Part shown: in pieces, positions 5,452-12,920 of the stretch
Layout: every line of letters starts with the position of its first letter
How positions within the stretch are numbered: the stretch's first letter is position 1
Source: TH-plancto1 sp031431195
GTDB lineage: Bacteria > Planctomycetota > Planctomycetia > Planctomycetales > Planctomycetaceae
Direction: 5' to 3'
DNA: 12,920 bases
Assembly: GCA_031431195.1 (NCBI GenBank)
Contig: JANPCU010000160.1
Location: forward strand, 1 to 12,920
Translations under genes and position numbers: made by a program
Notes under the pieces: generated by a model
What the model was told of the DNA's origin: nothing
Databases searched by the model: none
The model's input: the letters and a program-made list of their open reading frames with translations, nothing else

Positions 5452-7311
5452 ATGACAACCGTTCGCAGGTTCGTGTGCGCAGTCATGCTTCTGGTGCTCT
5501 TACCTGCGCCAGGCCACGGAGCATTCCCATCTGATGCCGGTCTACGTAACGTCCGAACAGAGTTTGGGGCGAAGGGCGATGGCGTGACTGACGACAGCCT
5601 CGCAATTCAGGCGGCATTCGAGGCCTGTCAGCAGAAGCACATGGAGATCGTCTACTTCCCCAACGGGGTGTATCTGGTCACGCGGCCAGTCCATTTTCGC
5701 GGCTGGATGTTCGTTCAAGGGGAATCGCGGGACGGCACGATCATCAAGTTGAAGGACAAGTGTCCGGGTTACACGGACGCCAAGCAGCCGAACTATCTGA
5801 TGGCCACGACCGATCCGATGGAGCCCGAGTTACGGCCCGGTGGCGACAACATGGCGTTTAGCAACCATGTCCTGGACCTGACATTGGACACGGGCACAGG
5901 GAACCCGGGTGCGATCGGGGTCCAATTCATTTCGCACAACGGTGGCGGGCTGGAGCGGGTCACGATCCGCTCGGGTGATCGCCAAGGACTAATCGGCCTC
6001 GACCTGCGTACGCCCTGGAATGGACCGTGTCTGTTTAAGACACTCCGCATCGAGGGGTTCGACACGGGGATCGAAAGCCGGCACCAGACCTATTTCAGTA
6101 CGTTCGAGGATCTCCATCTGGAGCGGCAGAACGTCCTCGGCTGGAGCAATTTCGACCATCCCGTGGCAGTACGCCGACTGACGAGTCTCAATCAAGTGCC
6201 GGTGATTCGCAATATCGGTGATGAAGGTCATCTCGTCGTGATCGATTCCCAATTCACCGGTGGGAGCCCTGATGTCGCGGCCATCGAGAACGACAAAGGG
6301 GAACTGTTTGCCCGCAACATCCAGACGACCGGCTACTCAGCTGCGATCCGCCATCGCACAGACATGATCGAAGGGGCGGACATCCAGGAGTACATCTCCG
6401 GCCAGCCCATCCAGTCGCATGAGTCGCTAACGCGAACTCTCAATCTGCCGATTGAAGAGACGCCAGAACTCCCCTGGGAACCACTGGCGGATTGGGTCAA
6501 CGTCCTCGATTATCAGCCGAAGACAATCAGTTTCTGGGCGGGCGATCATGATGAACATGGATACGACGCAGCTGTCGCCATTCAGAAGGCCATCGACAGC
6601 GGGAAGTCGACGATCTACTTTCCGCATGGCAAGTATATCTTGCAGGAGCCGGTCATTATCCGAGGCAAAGTCCGGGTGATCCAAGGGTGCGGTTCGACTC
6701 TGCTGGCCCGTCGCACGGAGTTCAAAGACAAGACAGCCCCCGCTGTCACATTGGGCGAGACCGAAGCCAAAACCGTATTCCTCGATCGCATCAGCCTGCC
6801 GCAATATGGAGCCACCAAGAACGATTACTTCTTCTCACATCAGGGCCAGGCCGATCTCGTTGTCCTGCATTCCCGCTGGATGTCGTATCGCAACGGGCCG
6901 CAGTGCGGCAAGCTGTTTGTCGCTGACATGTGCGGGTCACCCTGGCTGTTCGAGTACCCCCAGAAAGTGTTCTTCCGCAGTTTGAATTGTGAAACTCACG
7001 AGGGGATCAAGATCGACAACCGTGCCGCCGATATGTGGCTGTTCGGGTACAAAGCGGAAGGCACCGCGACCGAGATTCGCAATGGGCAGCTGGCCAGTAC
7101 CGAACTCCTCGGTGGTCTGCTCTATCCCGCAGGCGGCGACATTGAGAAGAACCCCAGCTTCATCAATGAAGGCGGTCGCCTGTCACTGGTTCACGCGATG
7201 TTCTGGGCCAACCGACAGTACATTCATGACACTTGGAAAGAGGTCAAGAAAACACACCGCACGGAGGAACGCGTCATGGATTTGTATGTGACCGATCCTG
7301 ATGGGAATTAA
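5452..7311 (+). CDS. Secreted two-lobed right-handed beta-helix protein (pectate lyase 3 / GH55-like)
   Basis: This is probably an exported polysaccharide-acting or polysaccharide-binding protein of 619 residues. Residues 1-23 form a signal peptide: Arg-Arg near the start, a hydrophobic core VMLLVLL, and likely cleavage after GHG or GHGA. Two copies of the pectate-lyase-3 N-terminal motif are visible. The first runs from VRTEFGAKGDGVTDDSLAIQ at 34-53 to YFPNGVYLVTRPVHFRG at 68-84. The second runs from DEHGYDAAVAIQKAIDSGKS at 367-386 to YFPHGKYILQEPVIIRG at 389-405. Paired beta-helices of about this size occur in GH55 exo-beta-1,3-glucanases, but I cannot confirm the catalytic Glu, so activity and substrate are open. 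The start is ATG 5452, with GGAGAG a few bases upstream. It stands alone, about 180 bases after the debris region and 336 bases before the VWA gene. Confidence 0.82.
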   Translation: MTTVRRFVCAVMLLVLLPAPGHGAFPSDAGLRNVRTEFGAKGDGVTDDSLAIQAAFEACQQKHMEIVYFPNGVYLVTRPVHFRGWMFVQGESRDGTIIKLKDKCPGYTDAKQPNYLMATTDPMEPELRPGGDNMAFSNHVLDLTLDTGTGNPGAIGVQFISHNGGGLERVTIRSGDRQGLIGLDLRTPWNGPCLFKTLRIEGFDTGIESRHQTYFSTFEDLHLERQNVLGWSNFDHPVAVRRLTSLNQVPVIRNIGDEGHLVVIDSQFTGGSPDVAAIENDKGELFARNIQTTGYSAAIRHRTDMIEGADIQEYISGQPIQSHESLTRTLNLPIEETPELPWEPLADWVNVLDYQPKTISFWAGDHDEHGYDAAVAIQKAIDSGKSTIYFPHGKYILQEPVIIRGKVRVIQGCGSTLLARRTEFKDKTAPAVTLGETEAKTVFLDRISLPQYGATKNDYFFSHQGQADLVVLHSRWMSYRNGPQCGKLFVADMCGSPWLFEYPQKVFFRSLNCETHEGIKIDNRAADMWLFGYKAEGTATEIRNGQLASTELLGGLLYPAGGDIEKNPSFINEGGRLSLVHAMFWANRQYIHDTWKEVKKTHRTEERVMDLYVTDPDGN

Positions 7312-7647
7312 TTCGTCGCTCGTCCCTAGCGACCCCTTCGCCTCGCGAGATGCTCGTCAGTTTATACATCCTGAGTGATCGAAGAGTGAGGCGAAGAATG
7401 CGGGCTTCTTTGCGATCGCTGCTTTCGAGGCGAAGATGTCTTTCGGCGAAGGTGGACTGGGATCGGCGACACTGGCCTCTCTCGACCTCACTGGCCTAGA
7501 ACCTGAATCTTCCGAATCTGGGGCATTCGCGGGAATTATTTCGACGCATATCATCTCTCATTCGTAGACCAATTCAGAGTTGCTGTTCAGCGGCTCAGAG
7601 CGTTTCCCACTGCATACTGCTACCTCGTCGCCGACTGGGAGAAACCC
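7312..7647. other. Intergenic gap with a small hairpin
   Basis: A hairpin at 7315-7333 (GTCGCT/AGCGAC, 7-base loop) begins 3 bases after the beta-helix stop. It lacks a T-run, so it is at best a weak terminator. The rest has several GAGGCGAAG-like words (7390s, 7430s) and short open frames on both strands, none with a convincing start or composition. No promoter for the next gene could be chosen with confidence. Confidence 0.4.
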
Positions 7648-9333
7648 ATGCGTTCGTTGTCGATTGCACTATTGATCGCCTTGGTCACTGTTTGCGGATG
7701 CGAGCGGGCTGCCCAGGACGGCGCGGTTCCAGCGACTTCGGCTCCGGCCGCTTACACGCCTCCCAATGCAGTGAGGTCCTCTCGCGAGTATGAGGCTAGT
7801 GCCAAATATGCCGAGGACGCAGCGGCCCCGGCAAGTGAGGCTCCCGGTGAGGCACTGCCGCCCGAGTCCAACACGGAAGCGTACGACTCGATCGAGGAGT
7901 CGCGGTTCCTGACCGTGCAGGAGAGTCCGTTCTCGACGTTCGGGATTGATGTCGACACGGCGTCCTACTCCAACGTCCGGCGATTCCTGACCAACGGATC
8001 GCTGCCTCCGTCGGGGGCGGTACGGATCGAGGAGTTGATTAATTACTTTCCGTACAAGTACATGCCGCCCGATGGAGCAGAGCCGTTTGCCATGAACGCG
8101 GAAGTGGCCGCTTGCCCGTGGAGGCCAGAGCATCGGCTGGTCCGCGTGGGACTGAAGGGAAAGGACATCGCCTACGGTGAGCGGCCTGCATGTCAGCTCG
8201 TGTTCCTGGTGGATGTCTCGGGCTCGATGGCGGGTGAAAACCGACTGCCGTTGGTGATTCGGTCGCTGTCAGCGCTGGTGGCTTCGCTCGATGAGCAGGA
8301 CCAGATCGCCATCGTGACCTACGCCGGGTCGAGTGGAGTCGCCTTGCCGTCGACCTCGGCACGGCTGAAGCATACGTTGATTACGGCGATTGAATCTTTG
8401 CGGTCCGGGGGCTCAACGAACGGAGCCTCGGGGATCGTGACGGCCTACCAACTGGCCCGCCAGAACTTCATCGAGAACGGCGTCAACCGCGTGATTCTCT
8501 GCACCGACGGCGACTTCAACGTCGGTGTCACGGATGCCAGCAGTCTGGTCGAACTCGTTCAGAAAGAGGCCCAGTCGGGAGTCTTCCTGAGCGTGCTCGG
8601 GTTCGGAATGGGAAACTATCAGGACGCTCGCATGGAGCAACTGGCCGACAAGGGGAACGGCAACTACGCCTATATCGACAGCTATGCCGAGGCGCGGAAA
8701 GTCCTTGTCGAACAGATGGCCGGGACGCTGGTGACGATTGCCAAGGATGTGAAGATCCAGGTCGAGTTCAACCCGGCCCAGGTCCAGGCGTACCGCCTGA
8801 TCGGGTACGAGAACCGGGCTCTCGCAACCCAGGACTTCCGCAATGACCAGAAGGACGCTGGCGAAATCGGGGCGGGCCACACCGTCACTGCCCTCTATGA
8901 GGTCGTGCTGCAGGGCGTTGAGTTTGCCACCCCCGACATCCCCGAATCCAAGTACCAGAAGCCATCGAAGCCGACCCGTGAAGCACTGGCCAACGAATTG
9001 ATGAACGTCCGAGTCCGCTATCAGCCCCCCGCCGGAGGAGCCGCTACCGAACTCGAGTTCGTCATCCGCGATACCGACCAGCGCTTCGAGCGGGCCTCGA
9101 AGGACTTCCAATTTGCGAGCGCCGTCGCCGCCTTCGGCATGCAGCTGCGAAACTCGGGGCACAAAGGAGTCACAACGTGGGACGCCATCCAGGAATGGGC
9201 CAGCCCGGCAGCCTCGAACGACGCCGAGGGATACCGCCAGGAGTTCCTGTCGCTGGTCGAAATGGCGAAACGGCTGCAACCGACGCCCGTGGCGGCTCGC
9301 CACGTTCGTTATACTTCTCGCGGGGAGAACTGA
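7648..9333 (+). CDS. YfbK-type von Willebrand factor A domain lipoprotein
   Basis: This is a cell-envelope lipoprotein of 561 residues in the family of E. coli YfbK; the family's precise role is not established. Residues 1-17 are a lipoprotein signal and Cys18 in VCGC is the likely lipidated residue. A Pro/Ala-rich linker runs to about 80. The vWF_A N-terminal region starts near STFGIDVDTASYSNVRRFL (96-114). The VWA domain (about 182-350) has an intact metal site: D189-V-S191-G-S193, T257 in GGSTNG, and T286-D287 in CTDGDFNVG. A DUF3520 (YfbK C-terminal) region follows from about 375, ending near the HVRY at the C-terminus. GGGAGA 5 bases before ATG 7648 supports the start. In planctomycetes such genes often sit near ECF sigma factors, but none is visible here; the gene appears to stand alone. 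Confidence 0.92.
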   Translation: MRSLSIALLIALVTVCGCERAAQDGAVPATSAPAAYTPPNAVRSSREYEASAKYAEDAAAPASEAPGEALPPESNTEAYDSIEESRFLTVQESPFSTFGIDVDTASYSNVRRFLTNGSLPPSGAVRIEELINYFPYKYMPPDGAEPFAMNAEVAACPWRPEHRLVRVGLKGKDIAYGERPACQLVFLVDVSGSMAGENRLPLVIRSLSALVASLDEQDQIAIVTYAGSSGVALPSTSARLKHTLITAIESLRSGGSTNGASGIVTAYQLARQNFIENGVNRVILCTDGDFNVGVTDASSLVELVQKEAQSGVFLSVLGFGMGNYQDARMEQLADKGNGNYAYIDSYAEARKVLVEQMAGTLVTIAKDVKIQVEFNPAQVQAYRLIGYENRALATQDFRNDQKDAGEIGAGHTVTALYEVVLQGVEFATPDIPESKYQKPSKPTREALANELMNVRVRYQPPAGGAATELEFVIRDTDQRFERASKDFQFASAVAAFGMQLRNSGHKGVTTWDAIQEWASPAASNDAEGYRQEFLSLVEMAKRLQPTPVAARHVRYTSRGEN

Positions 9334-9360
9334 GGACATTTCTCTCCACGCGAAGTATAA
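9309..9360. terminator. Hairpin overlapping the VWA stop codon
   Basis: TTATACTT at 9309-9316 pairs with AAGTATAA at 9353-9360, and CGCG and GGAG blocks inside continue the stem with a 2-base bulge and one mismatch. The stop codon (9331-9333) lies in the loop. It could end transcription or protect the 3' end, but there is no T-run after it, so intrinsic termination is uncertain. Confidence 0.45.
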
Positions 9361-9368
9361 ACTTTGCC

Positions 9369-9460
9369 AATCTGCGAAATCTGTGGACCAAATCGCCCTG
9401 GATCGGCCTTCTCCGGTGCAGAGTGTTCATCCACAGATTACACAGATTTTCACAGATTTC
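9369..9460. repeat. ACAGATT-type intergenic repeat
   Basis: AATCTG...CTGTGGA at 9369-9387 is an inverted copy (17 of 19 positions) of 9430-9448. The right side also carries ACAGATT three times in direct order (9433, 9442 and 9452). I recall similar ATCCACAGATTACACAG-type words as common intergenic repeats in planctomycetes and related bacteria. The open frames over it are repeat-derived. Confidence 0.5.
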
Positions 9461-9604
9461 AGAGGGGCGGCTGAGGCCAGTCGCGACACTTGATGAGGCG
9501 GGCGTGGGGGTCGGTCGTTGGACGCGGAGGCGGGCCTGGTAAGGGGCGGCGGGGGCACGGGTCATTCACCCATGTGGTTTGGTGCGAAACGCCGTTTCAT
9601 CCGG

Positions 9605-9677
9605 CCACCCCCACCCTTTCCCCGACAACATGCCCCCTATGAAAGACACATTGTTCGCGGGGGAGAGGGGGCAGAGG
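9605..9677. repeat. GC-rich imperfect inverted repeat
   Basis: The arms 9605-9632 and 9649-9677 are imperfect inverted copies, C-rich on the left and G-rich on the right. A separate perfect 8-bp pairing, TGCCCCCT/AGGGGGCA, lies at 9631-9638 and 9666-9673. It is a third repeat type within the 470-base gap between the VWA gene and the small gene downstream. No gene or clear promoter is seen in 9461-9804; CGCTAGCG near 9729 is a small extra palindrome. Confidence 0.4.
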
Positions 9678-9804
9678 CTCAACTCGACCTACTTTTGAGA
9701 TGCACCCCCATCATCTCACCCGCACCTCGCTAGCGTTTCGAGCGGGAAGGCAACTCTCTACGATACGGGAGGTCACCCATACACAGTACAGCAAGGCCCA
9801 GCGC

Positions 9805-10191
9805 ATGTTCGGATTTCTCAGTGGCAAGGACTGGAACGTTCTGGCGGTCATCTTTGAGCGGACCGATTTATTCACGGTCAGCGGTCAGCGGGTCAAGGGC
9901 GGCGACGCGGTGAAGGCCCGCGACGGGGCCCAAGGGCATGCGCGGACCATCTTCTGGGCCGTCTTCGATCAGAAGGGCAAGTTCCTGGAAGGGGCCCCCG
10001 GTCCGGGGGCCCAGCATGTCTCGGTGGAGACGGTGAAGAAGCTCGAAAAGGATTTGCGGAGCAACCGTACAGTCCAGGATATTCTGAAGTCTCTCGAAAC
10101 CGCAGTGGCCAACAAACTGGCGAAGCCGCTCGTCTGGATCGGGTATCCGAGGAAGGCCGCGCTACCGCCGAAGGATGCTCCGGAAGAGTAG
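9805..10191 (+). CDS. Small conserved-looking protein of unknown function
   Basis: I do not recognise a named domain. The product has 128 residues from ATG 9805, with no signal peptide or membrane segment, so it is probably cytoplasmic. It starts MFGFLSGKDWNVLAVIFERT, which would suit a beta strand after a short loop, has a Gly/Lys-rich centre (KGGDAVKARDGAQGHAR, then FWAVFDQKGKFLEGAPGPGA), and a charged helical stretch about 73-105. The C-terminus is Pro/Lys-rich. AAGG at 9793-9796 is 8 bases before the ATG. The open frame extends upstream to 9700, but that part is repeat-like and was left out. Residue composition and even codon structure support a real gene. It stands alone between two non-coding gaps. 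Confidence 0.7.
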   Translation: MFGFLSGKDWNVLAVIFERTDLFTVSGQRVKGGDAVKARDGAQGHARTIFWAVFDQKGKFLEGAPGPGAQHVSVETVKKLEKDLRSNRTVQDILKSLETAVANKLAKPLVWIGYPRKAALPPKDAPEE

Positions 10192-10590
10192 GGTGGCCAG
10201 CGTCCGGTACTCTGCGCTAAGGCCGACAACGTCGCCGGACTCTTCGATCCGGTGGGTCAGTTTCCTGATGGCTGAACCCTCATTCACTGAGAGGCCCGGT
10301 GCATAACTCGCTGTAGTTTTCCGAACGTCAAGCAGCGCTGACAGCGCCGATTCTGGATTTGGAGAATTCCACTCTTCGGGAGATGCCCCGTGAGCGGAGA
10401 GATACTTTTGCGGTTGGAAGAATAACCATTTCTTAATCGCGACTCCTTACTGTTTGGGACCAGTCGGTCGCCGGAATTTTTCCGTGAGACTGACTCGACA
10501 AGTCTGCCGTCACGCCGCGAGTGATTGAACCCCAGACTTCAGCACGCCAGCACCGACGATGAAGTCCTGTTTCGCCACGGGAGGCCCCTC
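10192..10590. other. Intergenic gap before the kinase
   Basis: GTCCGG at 10202-10207 can pair with CCGGAC at 10235-10240, and GCGCT/AGCGC forms a tight hairpin at 10335-10347; neither has a T-run. An AT-richer patch at 10410-10450 is the likeliest promoter area, but no clear -35/-10 pair is seen. GGGAGG at 10579-10584 is the kinase ribosome binding site. Confidence 0.4.
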
Positions 10591-12648
10591 GTGAATCCTA
10601 CGAATCTCGATCCGCTTCGATCGGACATGACCCTCCTTGAGCTCCCGTCCGAGGAGTGTCAGGTCGGCCCGGATACGCCCATGAGCGTGGTGCGATCCCT
10701 GTTGGAATCACGCCTGGAACTCCCCGGAATCATTGTCTGCGACGCCACGCATTTTCTGGGGATGGTTTCTCGATCGCGTCTGATGGAGCGACTCAGCCAG
10801 CCCTTCGCGTTGGAAATTTATCTGCGTCGGCCCGTGCGATTCATGCTCGATGAGATCGAGGTCAATTCCCTCGTGATCTCTGGGGAGCTGGGCATTCACG
10901 AAGCCGCTCGTCGAGCCTTGGGGCGGCCTGCCGGAGCTGTGTTTGAGCCAGTCGTCGTGTCCGATCCCACGCGACCCGGCCATTGGAGGTTGCTCGACAT
11001 CCACACGTTACTCCACGCGCAGACGGCGCTGCTGCAAATGGCCAACGAGACGATCGAGCGGCAGAAGGCCTCCGCGGAAGCCGCGAACGACGCGAAGAGT
11101 CAATTTCTGGCCAACATGAGTCACGAAATCCGGACACCACTGACAGCGATTTTGGGTTTCGCAGAGAATCTGCTCGACACCGAATTGCCCGCTGCCGAAC
11201 GGCGGAGTGCCGCGAAAACCATCGTCCGCAACGGCGAGCATCTGGTCCAGATCATCAACGACATTCTCGACCTCTCCAAGATCGAAGCGGGACGCATGGA
11301 TGTGGAATGCTTGCGGTTCTCGCCGGCGCAGCTGATCTCTGACGTGACCTCCGTCATGCGTGTGCGTGCGAATGCCCGCCATCTGTCACTCCAGTTGAGC
11401 TGGCTGACGCCTTTGCCCGAGTTTATCGAAACCGACCCGACACGCTTGCGGCAGATCCTCATCAACCTGGTCGGAAATGCGATCAAGTTCACTCATGAAG
11501 GCTCGGTCGAGGTTCGTGTCGCGATGCAACAGCGGGACTCGGCATCCAGCTTGATCTGTTCCATTGTCGACACGGGCATCGGCATGACTCCCGCACAACT
11601 AGGTCAACTGTTCCAGCCGTTTTCCCAGGCCGATCAATCGACTACCCGCAAGTTTGGCGGGACCGGTTTGGGGCTCTCGATCAGTCGTCGCCTCGCTCGC
11701 ATGCTTGGTGGCGATGTCACCGTTCAAAGTCGTCCAGGACGCGGCAGTACTTTCCAGGTCCACATCGAGACCGGCTCTCTGGAGGGCGTCCGCTGGCTCG
11801 CTGATCCGAATGAGGGCATTGAGGCCAGCGAAGCGGATGGGAATGCCGAAACGACGACTTTGCAGGGCCACATCTTGCTGGCCGAGGACAGCCCCGACAA
11901 TCAACTGCTCATCTCGGCCTTCCTCCGAAAGTCCGGGGTCGAGGTCACCGTGGCCGAAAACGGTCAGGTCGCGTGCGACAAGGCCCTCGCTGCATCGCAG
12001 GCGGGAACACCGTTTGATGTCATTCTCATGGACATGCAGATGCCAGTCCTTGATGGCTACCAAGCCACGCAGCAGCTGCGAAAGTCGGGGTATACTTTCC
12101 CCATCATTGCCTTAACGGCCAATGCCATGCAGAGCGATCGGCAGCGCTGCTTCGAATCGGGCTGCAATGACTATGCGACCAAGCCCATCAACCGGCAGCA
12201 GCTGATTCAGCAAATCGCGGCTCAGCTCGGGCCGTCCTCGCAATTCACCGCTCCGGTCCAGCGTGACCCGGTTCAGCAGGTATCTGGTGCCTCGTCCCCC
12301 TTGGTCCTGAATCGAGAGATCGCGCTCTCCCGCACCGGCGGTGACGAGGAGCTTCTCGAAGTGATCCTCCAGGTACTGCTCGACAATGAGGCAGCCTGGT
12401 GGTCGCAACTGGACGCCGCTGTGGAGCAGGGCGACCTCCCCACGGTTCAGCGTCTGGCCCACACACTCAAAGGGGCCGCTGACAACGTCGGGGCCCAACT
12501 CGCGTACGAGGCCGCTGGTCACTTAGAGTCACTGGCCCAGTCGAGTCGCCAGTCGGAACTTGCCGCTGCTCACTTTCGCCTCACCGAGGAATGGACCCGA
12601 CTGAGTTCAACCATCAAGGCGCTGGTCGCTGCTCCCGTCCCGTGCTGA
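10591..12648 (+). CDS. Hybrid histidine kinase with CBS-like input, receiver and HPt domains
   Basis: This is a multistep phosphorelay kinase. From GTG 10591 it has 685 residues. Residues about 20-145 look like a CBS-pair-type input (LPGIIVCDATHFLGMVSRSR, later FEPVVVSD), with no membrane segment, so it is a cytoplasmic sensor. A short coiled linker leads to HisKA, with phospho-His178 in FLANMSHEIRTPL. The HATPase follows: N296 in NLVGNAIKF, DTGIGM at 327-332, GTGLGL at 357-362. The receiver has E432/D433 in LLAEDSPDN, phospho-Asp481 in LMDMQMPVLDG, T509 and K531. The C-terminal HPt has His624 in LAHTLKGAADN. All catalytic residues are present. GGGAGG 6 bases upstream favours GTG 10591 over TTG 10525, which would add 22 residues. 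No response regulator lies beside it, so the output partner is unlinked. Its 3' end is duplicated in decayed form at 4775-5059. Confidence 0.92.
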   Translation: MNPTNLDPLRSDMTLLELPSEECQVGPDTPMSVVRSLLESRLELPGIIVCDATHFLGMVSRSRLMERLSQPFALEIYLRRPVRFMLDEIEVNSLVISGELGIHEAARRALGRPAGAVFEPVVVSDPTRPGHWRLLDIHTLLHAQTALLQMANETIERQKASAEAANDAKSQFLANMSHEIRTPLTAILGFAENLLDTELPAAERRSAAKTIVRNGEHLVQIINDILDLSKIEAGRMDVECLRFSPAQLISDVTSVMRVRANARHLSLQLSWLTPLPEFIETDPTRLRQILINLVGNAIKFTHEGSVEVRVAMQQRDSASSLICSIVDTGIGMTPAQLGQLFQPFSQADQSTTRKFGGTGLGLSISRRLARMLGGDVTVQSRPGRGSTFQVHIETGSLEGVRWLADPNEGIEASEADGNAETTTLQGHILLAEDSPDNQLLISAFLRKSGVEVTVAENGQVACDKALAASQAGTPFDVILMDMQMPVLDGYQATQQLRKSGYTFPIIALTANAMQSDRQRCFESGCNDYATKPINRQQLIQQIAAQLGPSSQFTAPVQRDPVQQVSGASSPLVLNREIALSRTGGDEELLEVILQVLLDNEAAWWSQLDAAVEQGDLPTVQRLAHTLKGAADNVGAQLAYEAAGHLESLAQSSRQSELAAAHFRLTEEWTRLSSTIKALVAAPVPC

Positions 12649-12735
12649 GTCGAGTGCTTCGACAAGAACCACGGGGCTTGGCCCCGACGGCAGCTCGCGC
12701 TGGCCCAGTGCGTATGTGACTCGCTATTGAAAGAT
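12445..12735 (+). repeat. Intact source copy of the duplicated kinase 3' end
   Basis: This is the plus-strand partner of the decayed inverted copy at 4775-5059. It covers the last 68 codons of the kinase including the stop and roughly 85 bases of downstream DNA. Here the frame, the HPt histidine and the lysine are intact, so this is the functional copy, or the one closer to the ancestor. Confidence 0.7.
12672..12686. terminator. Short GC hairpin after the kinase
   Basis: CGGGGC TTG GCCCCG is a perfect 6-bp stem with a 3-base loop, 23 bases after the kinase stop. No T-run follows, so termination is only possible. The decayed copy at 4775-4855 has lost the matching stem. Confidence 0.35.
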
Positions 12736-12920
12736 GACGGAGTCCGGTCGGCTCCCCAGTGAGTCAACCGTCGCTCCCCCCCGCCGGTTTGATGTTTGTG
12801 ATCGACGGGTGGCGGGGTCAGTCGCGCAGCGGATGGCCCCGGCGTGGGGAGTCGTCGCCAGACTAATGCAGCTCCGACCAACGCGATAGAGCCTCACCTC
12901 AAAGTACCACGTCCACCCCG
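12687..12920. other. Non-coding right edge
   Basis: No gene is supported on either strand. The minus-strand open frame across 12570-12881 is antisense to the kinase end and its duplicated flank. Nothing else is recognised before the window ends. Confidence 0.4.

Noticed and set aside
7357..7554. 65-codon minus-strand open frame in the 7312-7647 gap
   Set aside because: Both strands stay open here, the product has no recognisable features, and there is no neighbouring context; I could not support it as a gene.
8413..9339. Minus-strand open frame of 308 codons in the VWA gene
   Set aside because: It is the exact antisense of the VWA and DUF3520 domains and shows no protein-like motifs.
9431..9460. 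Three ACAGATT words as a possible CRISPR or iteron array
   Set aside because: The units are too short and too few, with no spacers of regular length and no cas or replication gene nearby.

Overview
The window looks like chromosomal DNA of a planctomycete (Planctomycetales). The evidence is a Tat-exported DUF1501 protein of the kind that is expanded in that phylum, a YfbK-type VWA lipoprotein, a large two-lobed beta-helix protein, moderately high GC, and several families of hairpin repeats that I associate with planctomycete intergenic DNA. This assignment rests on protein and repeat style alone; there is no rRNA or tRNA in the window.

Layout. 1-563 is non-coding and holds an 18-bp perfect palindrome and a long imperfect inverted repeat. 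564-2090 (+) is the DUF1501 protein. 2128-2227 is a dense regulatory region with a near-consensus promoter flanked by two matching 16-bp inverted repeats. It drives 2228-4200 (+), a two-gene operon with a 4-base overlap that I read as a type IV (AbiEi/AbiEii-like) toxin-antitoxin module. 4201-5451 is a patchwork of debris: the 3' end of a REP-associated transposase (RAYT) on the minus strand, a REP-like hairpin, a second hairpin repeat, a broken minus-strand copy of an HPt domain, and two short ORFs of unknown origin. 5452-7311 (+) is a secreted beta-helix protein. 7648-9333 (+) is a VWA-domain lipoprotein, followed by three hairpin/repeat structures. 9805-10191 (+) is a small unrecognised protein. 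10591-12648 (+) is a hybrid histidine kinase with CBS-like, HisKA, HATPase, REC and HPt parts. 12649-12920 is non-coding.

How it fits together. Only the toxin-antitoxin pair forms a clear operon; the other genes are separated by 300-500 bp gaps and are probably independent units. The most unusual link is between the two ends of the right half. The HPt fragment at 4856-5059 (-) is a degraded, inverted copy of the 3' end of the intact kinase at 10591-12648 (+). The similarity continues about 80 bases past the stop codon, so DNA was duplicated, not only a protein domain. The fragment has lost the phosphorylatable histidine. It sits beside a truncated RAYT and its hairpins, which suggests that this interval is a rearrangement hot spot next to the toxin-antitoxin module.
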